NCBI GenBank assembly: GCA_030425685.1
Contig: JAUIAD010000001.1
Location: forward strand, 62,001-126,000
Length of the DNA stretch: 64,000 bases
Direction of reading: 5' to 3'
DNA from: Gammaproteobacteria bacterium
Lineage (GTDB): Bacteria; Pseudomonadota; Gammaproteobacteria; Coxiellales; Coxiellaceae
Both the position numbers and the translations under genes were made by a program. The notes below the pieces were generated by a model, which was not told the DNA's origin, made no database searches, and saw nothing but the letters and a program-made list of their open reading frames with translations. Below, one piece after another: positions 25,497 through 33,066 of this stretch (its first letter is position 1; each line of letters begins with the position of its first letter).

Positions 25497-26585
25497 TTAC
25501 TGGGTTATTTTTTCAATAGCGTCAAGTCGTTGAAGGTGAATCGCATCGGCTAAGTCTTTCCCTTTTAGATTTTTTTCTTGCAGTGCTTTTATATTAATAT
25601 TTTTTACCGCGCTAATACACTTTTCTATTAACGAGAGTCGTTCTTGATGTTTGTCATCAAAACAGATGCAAAGACTATCCATAATCATCTGAAAACGTTC
25701 GGGACGGCGTAGCGCATCAGTTCTCATAATAAAGGTTAAGATATCTTCGGCTGTTGCCTGTAAAAGTTGCTGGTAGAGATTTTTATAACGGCAAACTAAT
25801 AAAGCAACTTCGTTAAACTCATTCGGAACGCGGTAGCATTTAATTAGTGCTTGCAGCTTTTCTTCAGGGATATCATGCAGTAATGCCGCAAATTGGACGA
25901 TCGGTGTTTTATGTTGCGCCGCTGCTTTGGCTAAACAAATCATGCCTTGTCCTGCCATTGAAATCGCTGGAAATAAAACGGCTAGCGCATCGCAGTCAGC
26001 TAATGTTTGAAAAAACAATACCGGTTTTATTTTGTTAAAAGCACGTTTCATCTCTTGCCACACGCGTTCGGGAACGAGGGCATCGACTTCACCATTTTTT
26101 ACCATTTGTTTCATAAGTTCTATTGTTTCGGGGTGAGTGTGAAACTCCGGCAGCTTGGCGGCGAAACGGGCAAGGCGTAAGATGCGTACGGGGTCTTCTG
26201 CAAAGGCGGGTGAAACGTGGCGTAGCATTTTATTGGCTAAATCCTGTTGTCCGCCGTAAGGATCTATCAGGTTACCTTCATCATCTTGCGCAATGGCGTT
26301 AATGGTTAGGTCGCGGCGGATTAAATCTTCTTCCAGTGACACCTGTGGGTCGGCATGAAAGGTAAAGCCTTTGTAGCCGCGGCCGGTTTTTCGTTCTGTG
26401 CGTGCTAGGGCGTATTCTTCGTGTGTCTCGGGGTGTAAAAAAACGGGGAAGTCTTTACCCACGGCGCGGTACCCTAATGCGAGCATGTCTTCTGGTGTAG
26501 CACCGACGACGACCCAGTCGCGTTCTTTAACAGGGATGCCTAATAAATGATCACGAACAGCGCCGCCTACTAAATAGATTTGCAA
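25497..26585 (-). CDS. cca: CCA tRNA nucleotidyltransferase with shortened HD region
   Basis: Adds or repairs the 3' CCA of tRNAs. The N-terminal half follows bacterial class II Cca closely: YLVGGAVRDHLLGIPVKERD with the GGxVRD motif, ALARTERKTGRGYKGFT, RRDLTINAIAQDDEGNLIDP, AFAEDPVRILRLARFAAKL, and VPERVWQEMKRAF. It is 362 residues against about 410 for E. coli Cca. The loss is in the HD phosphohydrolase domain: LLHD is kept, but the preceding His-rich helix and the HHGHG segment are absent. The 2',3'-cyclic phosphodiesterase and phosphatase activities are therefore probably lost (inference). It starts at TTG (26585) with GGAGG about 9 bases upstream. It is divergent from psd. Confidence 0.92.
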   Translation of the reverse strand: MQIYLVGGAVRDHLLGIPVKERDWVVVGATPEDMLALGYRAVGKDFPVFLHPETHEEYALARTERKTGRGYKGFTFHADPQVSLEEDLIRRDLTINAIAQDDEGNLIDPYGGQQDLANKMLRHVSPAFAEDPVRILRLARFAAKLPEFHTHPETIELMKQMVKNGEVDALVPERVWQEMKRAFNKIKPVLFFQTLADCDALAVLFPAISMAGQGMICLAKAAAQHKTPIVQFAALLHDIPEEKLQALIKCYRVPNEFNEVALLVCRYKNLYQQLLQATAEDILTFIMRTDALRRPERFQMIMDSLCICFDDKHQERLSLIEKCISAVKNINIKALQEKNLKGKDLADAIHLQRLDAIEKITQ

Positions 26586-26635
26586 ATGTGTTATCCTCCC
26601 TTGTCAGAATTGCTATGTATGATACGAGGAATACT

Positions 26636-27487
26636 ATGGCGAAACAATCGTCGCTTTGGTGGCATACTTTATTGCCACAACATGCCCTGTCACGGCTGAT
26701 GGGTTTTTTTGCCCAATGTCGGTGTAAGTGGTTGAAAAATTGGGGAATTAAAAAGTTTATCAACCATTTTAAGGTTGATATGTCGCAAGCGGAGCATGAG
26801 GATTATCGCGAGTATCCAAGCTTTAATGCTTTTTTTACGCGTTATCTGAAAGCCGGTGCAAGGCCGCTTGATCCGGAAGAGAAACATATTGTCTCGCCTG
26901 TCGATGGCACCATTAGTGAATTGGGTGTTATCGATGGTGATAAAATTTTACAAGCCAAAGGGCAATATTATACGGTGAGCGACTTGCTTGGTGGCGATGA
27001 TGAATACGCTGAGTGTTTTCAACAGGGACACTTTATGACGGTGTATTTATCGCCGAAGGATTATCATCGTATCCATATGCCATTAGAAGGGCGTTTGTTA
27101 GAAATGCGCCATGTGCCTGGGCGGCTCTTCTCGGTTAATCCTGCGTCTGTTAATCAGATCAGCCGTTTGTTTGCACGCAATGAGCGCGCCGTTTGTTTTT
27201 TTAATACAGACCTTGGTAAAGTGGCTATTATTCCTGTGGGTGCAATGATTGTTGGTAGCATTGCGACAACGTGGCACGGGGTTGTCACCCCACCGGTAAA
27301 GCGACGAGTCCGTTCATGGGAATATACGCGTCAACCAATAAATTTGGAGCGTGGTGAGGAAATGGGATATTTTAAAATGGGGTCAACGGTGATTATGTTG
27401 TTTGAAAAAGGCAAAATAGAGTGGGCTAACAACCTAGTCGCTGGTGATACGTTAAAAATGGGTGAAGGGATAGGAGAGATCCAATGA
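26636..27487 (+). CDS. psd: phosphatidylserine decarboxylase proenzyme
   Basis: Makes phosphatidylethanolamine. It is a pyruvoyl enzyme that cleaves itself at a Gly-Ser bond. The motif is present as FKMGSTVIMLF (the more usual LGST is MGST here), giving a short alpha chain at the C-terminus. The catalytic Asp is in VSPVDGTISELG and the His in SPKDYHRIHMP; YPSFNAFFTRYLK is the family N-terminal signature. The ATG at 26636 gives 283 residues, the usual length, with GAGGAA close upstream. In-frame ATGs at 26588 and 26615 are less likely. Its stop overlaps sodC (ATGA). Confidence 0.94.
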   Translation: MAKQSSLWWHTLLPQHALSRLMGFFAQCRCKWLKNWGIKKFINHFKVDMSQAEHEDYREYPSFNAFFTRYLKAGARPLDPEEKHIVSPVDGTISELGVIDGDKILQAKGQYYTVSDLLGGDDEYAECFQQGHFMTVYLSPKDYHRIHMPLEGRLLEMRHVPGRLFSVNPASVNQISRLFARNERAVCFFNTDLGKVAIIPVGAMIVGSIATTWHGVVTPPVKRRVRSWEYTRQPINLERGEEMGYFKMGSTVIMLFEKGKIEWANNLVAGDTLKMGEGIGEIQ

Positions 27488-27990
27488 ATACATTAGTAAA
27501 AGGATTATTAATCGGTTCGTTATGTGTCAGTGCTTCAGTTTGTTTGGCGGCCAGCAAAACAATTACGCTCTACCGTGTCGCTGCAAAAGGGCATGGCGAA
27601 TCGATTGGCACAGTAAAGTTTGAAGATACGGCTTATGGTATGTTAATTATGCCTAATTTGCATGGGTTAAAACCGGGTAAGCATGGTTTTCATGTTCATG
27701 CGAATCCTTCTTGCGATAACTTTGCTAAGAAGGCGGGTGCTCATTTGGATCCGACCGATACGGAAAAGCACTTGGGGCCATATAATAGTAGAGGGCACTT
27801 AGGCGATATGCCGGTTCTTTATGTTGAAAAAAATGGTAAGACAACATTACCTGTAGTGGCGCCACGTTTAAAAGTGGCAGATCTTAAAAATCATGCTATT
27901 GTCATCCACAAATATGGTGATAATTATTCGGATACGCCAGCGCCGCTTGGTGGTGGTGGGCCGCGGATTGCCTGTGCTGTTGTTAAATAA
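27484..27990 (+). CDS. sodC: periplasmic Cu/Zn superoxide dismutase
   Basis: Converts superoxide to oxygen and peroxide in the periplasm. 168 residues with a signal peptide ending near SVCLAA. Metal ligands and family motifs are visible: GKHGFHVHANPSCD (two Cu-binding His and the first disulfide Cys), AGAHLDPTDTEKHLGPY, RGHLGDMPVLYV, NHAIVIHKYGDNYSDTPAPL and GGGGPRIACAVVK (second Cys). The start ATG overlaps the psd stop (ATGA), so the two are coupled. Host-associated bacteria often use SodC against phagocyte superoxide. Confidence 0.95.
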   Translation: MNTLVKGLLIGSLCVSASVCLAASKTITLYRVAAKGHGESIGTVKFEDTAYGMLIMPNLHGLKPGKHGFHVHANPSCDNFAKKAGAHLDPTDTEKHLGPYNSRGHLGDMPVLYVEKNGKTTLPVVAPRLKVADLKNHAIVIHKYGDNYSDTPAPLGGGGPRIACAVVK

Positions 27991-27995
27991 CTAGG

Positions 27996-28085
27996 TTTCA
28001 CGCTAAGGCGCCAAGAGGACGCAGGGAACGCAAAGTAAAAAGACACTTAGCGCCCTTTGCGTCCCCTTAGCGCCTTGGCGTGAAA
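27996..28085. repeat. 90-bp inverted repeat between sodC and the rhomboid gene
   Basis: The arms TTTCACGCTAAGGCGCCAAG and the reverse-complementary CTTAGCGCCTTGGCGTGAAA flank a purine-rich core (ACGCAGGGAACGCAAAG, with CTTTGCGTCC on the other arm). The resulting long hairpin begins 5 bases after the sodC stop and may terminate or stabilise that transcript. Similar arrays of CGCAAAG and CGCTAAGG occur as dispersed repeats in other bacterial genomes. Confidence 0.75.
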
Positions 28086-28101
28086 TAGATAGAAGAAAAA
28101 A

Positions 28102-28680
28102 ATGCTAGAACACTTCACAAATTCATTACAATTTATCATAGCAACCTTCACCGCAAACCTATGGTTTGTCCTCGCGTTGCTTGGCATCCTCTGGGGTATC
28201 CACTGCCTCAATGCAGCTGCAGGTTATGGCTTTAATCGTCTGGGTATTATTCCTCGACAAGCGGTTGGGTTAAGAGGGGTTGTCTTTGCCCCACTGTTGC
28301 ATGGCAACTTTACTCATTTAATTTTTAATTCTATTCCATTATTTATTTTAATCTCTTTTACCTTAATGTATGGTCGAGTGAATTTTTATTGGGTAACCGG
28401 CAGCATTGTGTTGCTTAGTGGTCTGGCAACGTGGCTGTTTGGTCGCAAAGCGATTCACATCGGCGCTAGTAGTTTGGCGATGGGCTATTGGGGTTATTTG
28501 CTTGTGCTTGCTATTCGCCATCCTTCCATTGTGACGGTGTTGCTTGGCATTATCTGTGTTTACTATTTAGGTGGTATGGCAGCGAATCTTTTTCCAATTG
28601 AAAAAAAGTCTTCCTGGGAAGGACACCTATTTGGTTTTCTAGCCGGCGTGATAGTCAGTTACTTTTTTATGCTACGCTAG
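28102..28680 (+). CDS. rhomboid-family intramembrane serine protease
   Basis: 192 residues, about six membrane segments. HGNFTHLIFNSIPLF in segment 2 gives the conserved H-x4-H-x3-N pattern. The nucleophile motif is HIGASSLAMGYWGYLL (GxS with Ser in GASS), and the catalytic His is in SSWEGHLFGFLAGVIVSYF. Rhomboids cut membrane-protein substrates within the bilayer; the substrate here is unknown. There is no soluble N-terminal domain. It follows sodC after a 90-bp hairpin, and REP copies begin at its stop codon. Confidence 0.88.
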   Translation: MLEHFTNSLQFIIATFTANLWFVLALLGILWGIHCLNAAAGYGFNRLGIIPRQAVGLRGVVFAPLLHGNFTHLIFNSIPLFILISFTLMYGRVNFYWVTGSIVLLSGLATWLFGRKAIHIGASSLAMGYWGYLLVLAIRHPSIVTVLLGIICVYYLGGMAANLFPIEKKSSWEGHLFGFLAGVIVSYFFMLR

Positions 28681-28905
28681 TAGGGGCGCAGCATTCTACG
28701 CCCGCAAACATCTGCGGCATTTGCCATCTATAGCTTTCACACCCAAGCGGGCACAGCATGCTGTGCCCCTACGGGTTCTAAATTATCTATGAGCAAACGC
28801 ACACAAAATGCGGGAATGTAGGGGCACAGCATGCTGCGCCCGCAAACATCTGCGGCACTTACCGTCTACCGCTACCCACACCCAAACGGGCACAGCATTC
28901 GTAAG
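28680..28905. repeat. REP-like cluster, two about 138-bp tandem units
   Basis: Palindromic cores at 28680 (GTAGGGGCGCAGCATTC), 28748 (CGGGCACAGCATGCTGTGCC), 28818 (GTAGGGGCACAGCATGCTGC) and a partial at 28887 (CGGGCACAGCATTC). The segment GCCCGCAAACATCTGCGGCA occurs after the first and third, giving a tandem period of about 138 bp. The sequence after the second core (CCTACGGGTTCTAAATTA, ATGAGCAA) recurs after the copy at 57329, so the mobile unit is longer than the palindrome. Confidence 0.8.
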
Positions 28906-28923
28906 AGCTTAGCCTATGGATAG

Positions 28924-29041
28924 GCGGTCCCATTTGTGGCCAATCTTCCGCGTAAAATGCTTTCAAAGTGCTCGCGTACACGAGTACGCTGCGCGCTTTG
29001 AAAGCATTTTACGCGAAACCTTGGCTCACAAATGGAACCGC
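28924..29041. repeat. 118-bp imperfect palindrome
   Basis: The outer arms GCGGTCCCATTTGTGGCCAA and TTGGCTCACAAATGGAACCGC pair with few mismatches. The inner arms GCGTAAAATGCTTTCAAAG and CTTTGAAAGCATTTTACGC are perfect. The centre contains GTACACGAGTACG. No coding capacity. This family is represented once in the window. Confidence 0.8.
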
Positions 29042-29097
29042 GCAGTACATAAAGTCATATACCCTGAGCTGTTACCAGCATTCTAAGTCTCTACCCC

Positions 29098-29427
29098 TCA
29101 GTTATCCAAATAAAACTTCGTCACCTTCTCCTGACGATTAAATTGAAAAACAAAAACCTGTGCGTGCTTATTACCTTGTGCTAAGGTGATTTTTCCTAAT
29201 ATGTGGTGTTTGTGGCGAGGGAAGGTGATATCGACCTTTTCTTTGTAAACCCAAGCTGTTTTGCCTCGCTGTACTTTCATACCATCCGGTGTGCCCAATA
29301 CGTTTATTATGGCTTTGTCAGTGGTGATCCCTTGGCGTATGGTGAGCGAATTTGTCGCCGGTGTCGCTTGTGCTGTTGCAGCGGCACAGCCTATTATGCA
29401 ACTAACTGTAAATATGTATTTTTTCAC
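29098..29427 (-). CDS. small secreted or lipid-anchored protein with BamE/SmpA-like fold
   Basis: 109 residues. The N-terminal signal MKKYIFTVSCIIGCAAATAQA could be cleaved after AQA or be a lipoprotein signal with Cys14 (IIGC). The mature part, IRQGITTDKAIINVLGTPDG followed by AWVYKEK and ending VFVFQFNRQEKVTKFYLD, looks like the BamE/SmpA_OmlA repeat fold (helix-helix-strands). It is too divergent and wrongly placed to call BamE. It is divergent from the LuxR-type gene, with 91 bases between the two starts. Confidence 0.6.
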   Translation of the reverse strand: MKKYIFTVSCIIGCAAATAQATPATNSLTIRQGITTDKAIINVLGTPDGMKVQRGKTAWVYKEKVDITFPRHKHHILGKITLAQGNKHAQVFVFQFNRQEKVTKFYLDN

Positions 29428-29518
29428 TGTTCTACCTTATATTTTTGTGTCCTGTAGTTTAGCAGGGCAAGGGTTCATATACTATAGTTAGACTAAGGTG
29501 TTATTTTTGGAGGGGGCA

Positions 29519-30304
29519 ATGAGCCTTACTGATGCGAAAAAGGCATTGGTGTCGGTAATGCATAAAAGTAGCGAGATAGATGGCGCATTAAGCACGCTCT
29601 TTGTAAAAATAAAAAAAGAGCATGAAATTGATGAGCTGCGCTATGTCTATATTGACAAGAATGGACGCTATTTTTGTGTCACCAATGCGCCGGAAGAATC
29701 CGAAGACTATCTTGAGCATGATATCTTTGCTCTGGATCCTTTTTGTTTTTATGACACCTTGGAAGCTATGCCAGAGACAGGGCATATAAAAGGTCTAGAT
29801 TTAAAGGAGCATAAATACTTAGATGTCTTTTCACAGTGGCATGAGTTTGTCGGTATTCATCAACCTATTTATATAAAGCGTAAATTAGACGATGGCATTG
29901 AATGCTTTATCTTCGGTCTTGCAGATTCGGTTGAGGATGTGACGGGTTACTGCTTGAAGCATTTATTGTCGCTTTATGATTTCGTGCCAGTCTTCTCGCA
30001 GATGATTGCGCCTTATCGTCAAAAGCATATTGATGATTGTCCAAATTTGTCGAGTATTCGTAGCAAGGTGAATGCCAAGCAGATTGCGAAACAGTTAGTG
30101 ATTGATAATCCCACCTACTTTTTACTAAGCAAACGCGAGAAGCAGTGTGTTTCTTTGTATTTGCGTTGTAAAACATCGGCTGAAATTGCCAAGGAGCTTA
30201 ATATTTCCTCGCGCACAGTGGAGATGCATATCCATAATATCCTTAAAAAGACCGACTGCCGCTCTCGTTCTGAGCTTTATGAGCGCTTACAGTTCTTAAT
30301 CTGA
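29519..30304 (+). CDS. LuxR-type transcriptional regulator (solo)
   Basis: 261 residues. The C-terminal HTH is clear: LSKREKQCVSLYLRCKTSAE followed by IAKELNISSRTVEMHIHNIL and KKTDCRSRSELYERL. The N-terminal 180 residues form a sensor-like domain (LRYVYIDKNGRYFCVTNAPE, FSQWHEFVGIHQPIYIKRKL) without the conserved acyl-homoserine-lactone ligand residues that I could recognise, and no luxI lies in the window. The start is the ATG at 29519 with GGAGGGG upstream; an earlier in-frame ATG lies at 29498. A small orphan gene follows 188 bases later and is a possible target. Confidence 0.88.
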   Translation: MSLTDAKKALVSVMHKSSEIDGALSTLFVKIKKEHEIDELRYVYIDKNGRYFCVTNAPEESEDYLEHDIFALDPFCFYDTLEAMPETGHIKGLDLKEHKYLDVFSQWHEFVGIHQPIYIKRKLDDGIECFIFGLADSVEDVTGYCLKHLLSLYDFVPVFSQMIAPYRQKHIDDCPNLSSIRSKVNAKQIAKQLVIDNPTYFLLSKREKQCVSLYLRCKTSAEIAKELNISSRTVEMHIHNILKKTDCRSRSELYERLQFLI

Positions 30305-30492
30305 TCTATTTTAAAAAAATCCATATAAAACAATAAGTTATCACCCAGGCGCTTATGCTGCATTTTGACGGTAATTCTATTTTAAATCAATGGGTTACAA
30401 AAATCCGTAAAATACCGTAGTTATTACGAATATCTTATCCTGTTCACTATATGTACAATAAACTTAATTGGTTAAGACAAAGGGGAGTTAAA

Positions 30493-30744
30493 ATGAAGTA
30501 TTCAATCATAAGAGCCGAACATAAAGCGTATAGCTTTTTCAAAGAATTAAAAAGAGGCTTTTTCCAAAATAAGATTGTTTCCCGTTTGTCTAAGATAATA
30601 GCCGAAATCGGATTTGAAATTACCAGAGCCACCCATACGTTTGGCGGCACGGTAGGTATAACAGCAATGACGCATAGCCCAGCATTATCAGGTGTGGGTT
30701 GTTGTGTGCTGCTGCATCAGACGTTATATCGAAGAAAAGGTTAA
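30493..30744 (+). CDS. orphan small protein downstream of LuxR-type regulator
   Basis: 83 residues, unknown. The basic N-terminal half (KYSIIRAEHKAYSFFKELKR, then GFFQNKIVSRLSKIIAEIG) is amphipathic. The C-terminal half has THTFGGTVGITAM and GVGCCVLLHQTLYRRKG with two adjacent Cys. A GGGGAG lies 6 bases before the ATG at 30493; the frame also opens at 30451. It is immediately followed by four terminator-like hairpins. A peptide product cannot be excluded (there is a GG at residues 54-55), but no exporter or maturation enzyme lies nearby. Real-gene status rests on the ribosome site and position. Confidence 0.45.
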   Translation: MKYSIIRAEHKAYSFFKELKRGFFQNKIVSRLSKIIAEIGFEITRATHTFGGTVGITAMTHSPALSGVGCCVLLHQTLYRRKG

Positions 30745-31016
30745 CCCCCTAAAGCGGAGCGCCGCCCTTTAACCCCCTTGAGGACGGTGCGAAGCTTTTT
30801 TTAAAAAGAGTTTATACCCCCTAAGTGGCGCACTGCCCTTTATCCCCCTGGAGGACAGTGCAAAGCTTTTTTTAAAAAGAGTTTATACCCCCTAAGTGGC
30901 GCACTGCCCTTTATCCCCCTGGAGGACAGTGCAAAGCTTTTTTTAAAAAGAGTTTATACCCCCTAAGCGAAGCACTGTCCTTTAACCCCCTGGAGGATGG
31001 TGCAGAGCTTTTTTTC
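30744..31016 (+). terminator. four tandem terminator-like hairpins (71-72 bp period)
   Basis: Units begin at about 30744, 30816, 30887 and 30958, each with ACCCCCTAA, a stem, CCCCCTGGA as loop, the opposite stem, then GCTTTTTTT. The main stem is GCACTGCCC with GGACAGTGC in copies 2-3. Copy 1 has GCGCCGCCC with GGACGGTGC, and copy 4 GCACTGTCC with GGATGGTGC. One C-G to T-A swap and several G-U compatible changes preserve pairing. The foot AAGC/AAGT pairs with GCTT next to the U-run. On the plus strand these are standard intrinsic terminators. Confidence 0.75.
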
Positions 31017-31070
31017 AATTTTAATTGTCTGTGCGAAATATTTCTAGAAGCGTCAAGAGAGAGGCAGCAT

Positions 31071-32024
31071 CTACGCGCAAAATAAAACTTTGTCAATTTG
31101 TTTCTCTTTCAGTGCCAGCATAAGCAAGCGATCAATGCCAAGCGCCACTCCAGCGCATGCTGGCAGGCCGTGTTGTAGTGCTGCCATAAAATAAGGGTCA
31201 ATCTCACGCTCAGGGAGATGATGTGTTTGGCGATAATGTTGATCCTGCTGAAAACGCTTAAGCTGCTCATTAGCATCGCTAAGCTCATGGAAGCCGTTTG
31301 CCAATTCAACCCCTTGGATATAAACTTCAAAGCGCTCGCCGACAGGTTCGTCATCATGACGAATTTTAGCAAGTGCAGCTTGTGAAGCAGGATAGTCATA
31401 AACAAACAGCGGTGCCTCAAATCCTATTTTGGGCTCAATGCAGTGGCTCATTAGAAGATCGAGCGCGGTGTCTCTATCAATATCTTGTGCCATTTCAGAG
31501 AGATTAATACCATGCTGTTTAAGCAGTGGAATTAACTCTTTTTGTGAAATTTGATGCGGATTAAAAGCAAAAAATTGTAAAAATAAATCTTTATACGTTG
31601 TTCTTACAGCCGGTGCTGACTGCAAAATTGTTTGCAGCAATAAATCCATTTCATCCATTAAATCATGATGGGTAAAGCCAAGACGATACCATTCTAGCAT
31701 TGTGAACTCAGGGTTATGTAAACGACCTTGTTCATCATTGCGAAATGCTTTACATAGTTGAAAAATAGAACCTGAACCCGCGGCCAATAAGCGTTTCATC
31801 GCGTACTCAGGGGATGTTTGCAAAAATAATATTTTGGCATGCTCGTTGGTGCCAAACGTAGCGGGAATATTTTCTATATGTGCATCGGTCACGCCAAACT
31901 GACACAGCAGCGGCGTTTCCACTTCAAGAACATCGCGTTCAGCAAAAAAGCGGCGGATTTTATTGAGGATATTAGCGCGAGCTCGTAAGTTTTTAATGCT
32001 CGCGCTGGGCTGCCAGTGTTGCAT
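31071..32024 (-). CDS. epmA: elongation factor P--(R)-beta-lysine ligase
   Basis: Class II lysyl-tRNA-synthetase-like enzyme that attaches (R)-beta-lysine to Lys34 of EF-P. At 317 residues it lacks the tRNA anticodon-binding domain. Motifs: VETPLLCQFGVTDAHIENI, FLQTSPEYAMKRLLAAGSG, motif 2 AFRNDEQGRLHNPEFTMLEW, and motif 3 GVALGIDRLLMLAL. The start overlaps the efp stop by one base (TAATG), so the ligase and its substrate are co-translated. The partner epmB (lysine 2,3-aminomutase) is not in the window. Confidence 0.95.
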   Translation of the reverse strand: MQHWQPSASIKNLRARANILNKIRRFFAERDVLEVETPLLCQFGVTDAHIENIPATFGTNEHAKILFLQTSPEYAMKRLLAAGSGSIFQLCKAFRNDEQGRLHNPEFTMLEWYRLGFTHHDLMDEMDLLLQTILQSAPAVRTTYKDLFLQFFAFNPHQISQKELIPLLKQHGINLSEMAQDIDRDTALDLLMSHCIEPKIGFEAPLFVYDYPASQAALAKIRHDDEPVGERFEVYIQGVELANGFHELSDANEQLKRFQQDQHYRQTHHLPEREIDPYFMAALQHGLPACAGVALGIDRLLMLALKEKQIDKVLFCA

Positions 32025-32593
32025 TAGCCTTTAGACCGAGAAACGTACTCGCCATTGCGCGTATCAACTTTAATAAGTTCGCCTTCATTGACAAATAGTG
32101 GTACGCGAATCACCGCACCTGTTTCCAGAGTTGCCGGTTTGCTGCCACCTTGAGCGGTATCGCCACGCACACCGGGGTCGGTTTCAGTAATTTTAAGTAC
32201 AACAAAATTGGGTGGCTCGATCGATAGCGGCGAACCGTTATACATAGTGATAGTGCAAGTATCTTGTTCTTTGAGCCACTGCGCAGCATCACCAACGGTA
32301 GCGGCATTAGCCTCGTATTGTTCGTAACTGCTGGGGTCCATAAAATGAAAAAACTCTCCATCGCTGTAGAGAAACTGCATGTCCATTTCAACCACATCAG
32401 CCGCTTCAATCGATTCGCCAGATTTAAAGGTGCGCTCTAAGACACGCCCTGTTTTGAGATTGCGCAGCTTAACGCGATTAAAGGCTTGTCCTTTGCCGGG
32501 CTTAACGAATTCATTTTCAATAATGCTGCATGGATCGCCATCTAGCATCACCTTGAGTCCGCCACGAAATTGGTTAGTGCTGTAACTTGCCAT
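32024..32593 (-). CDS. efp: elongation factor P
   Basis: Rescues ribosomes stalled at polyproline. 189 residues, three barrel domains. The modification site is Lys34 in [17 protein letters not shown], consistent with beta-lysylation by the adjacent EpmA. Other signature stretches are [30 protein letters not shown] and [20 protein letters not shown]. The second gene of the unit is epmA. The 215 bases upstream, shared with the divergent 85-residue ORF, contain no feature I can name. Confidence 0.97.
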   Translation of the reverse strand: MASYSTNQFRGGLKVMLDGDPCSIIENEFVKPGKGQAFNRVKLRNLKTGRVLERTFKSGESIEAADVVEMDMQFLYSDGEFFHFMDPSSYEQYEANAATVGDAAQWLKEQDTCTITMYNGSPLSIEPPNFVVLKITETDPGVRGDTAQGGSKPATLETGAVIRVPLFVNEGELIKVDTRNGEYVSRSKG

Positions 32594-32808
32594 TGTTGAC
32601 CTCTTTAACAGTGAAATCTTTCAAATTGCGCCCATCATAGCAGATTGTCATCTTAGCTTCGACTTTATGTAAACATGATGCATCACTATTGCCGCTAGCA
32701 AAATTTTAGGCGTGGTGGTGCTCTTTGCGTGCATTAAAATCCTTGAAGGAGTCACCGACAAGTGCGACACTCAGATGATAAAAATGGATTTGAAAAGAGA
32801 ACAATGGA

Positions 32809-33066
32809 ATGTCTACAAAAAGAACTGGAAAGAATTTTTTGCACTTATTGCGCCATGTGCCTAAGCCGCTATTGGCTGTTGGGGTTTTTTCTTTATACAA
32901 ACAATGGGATGGTCATCTAAAGCAAAAGGCACCACGACCGAATTTACGCTTGGTTTGGGGTAAAGGATGCGTGCCACTGTTTAAACGGCGTGCGTGTGTA
33001 CACAAAGAACAGCCTGAGCAGCTTGAGAAGGCAAGAGTGCAAAACTTATTGCGATTAATAAAATAA
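32809..33066 (+). CDS. small basic protein of unknown function, coupled to priA
   Basis: 85 residues, strongly basic (KRTGKNFLHLLRHVPKPL near the start, LVWGKGCVPLFKRRACVHKE in the middle, ARVQNLLRLIK at the end). No family recognised. Its TAA (33064-33066) is directly followed by the priA GTG, a spacing that suggests translational coupling and supports it as a real gene. The Shine-Dalgarno is poor. It could instead be a chance open frame in the priA leader. Confidence 0.4.
   Translation: MSTKRTGKNFLHLLRHVPKPLLAVGVFSLYKQWDGHLKQKAPRPNLRLVWGKGCVPLFKRRACVHKEQPEQLEKARVQNLLRLIK

Noticed and set aside
30744-31016. CRISPR array
   Set aside because: Units are contiguous hairpins with U-tracts and no unique spacers; no cas genes nearby.
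31021-31100. 61-codon minus-strand frame crossing the epmA end and the terminator array (30911-31096)
   Set aside because: Overlaps epmA and the repeats; no ribosome site or similarity.
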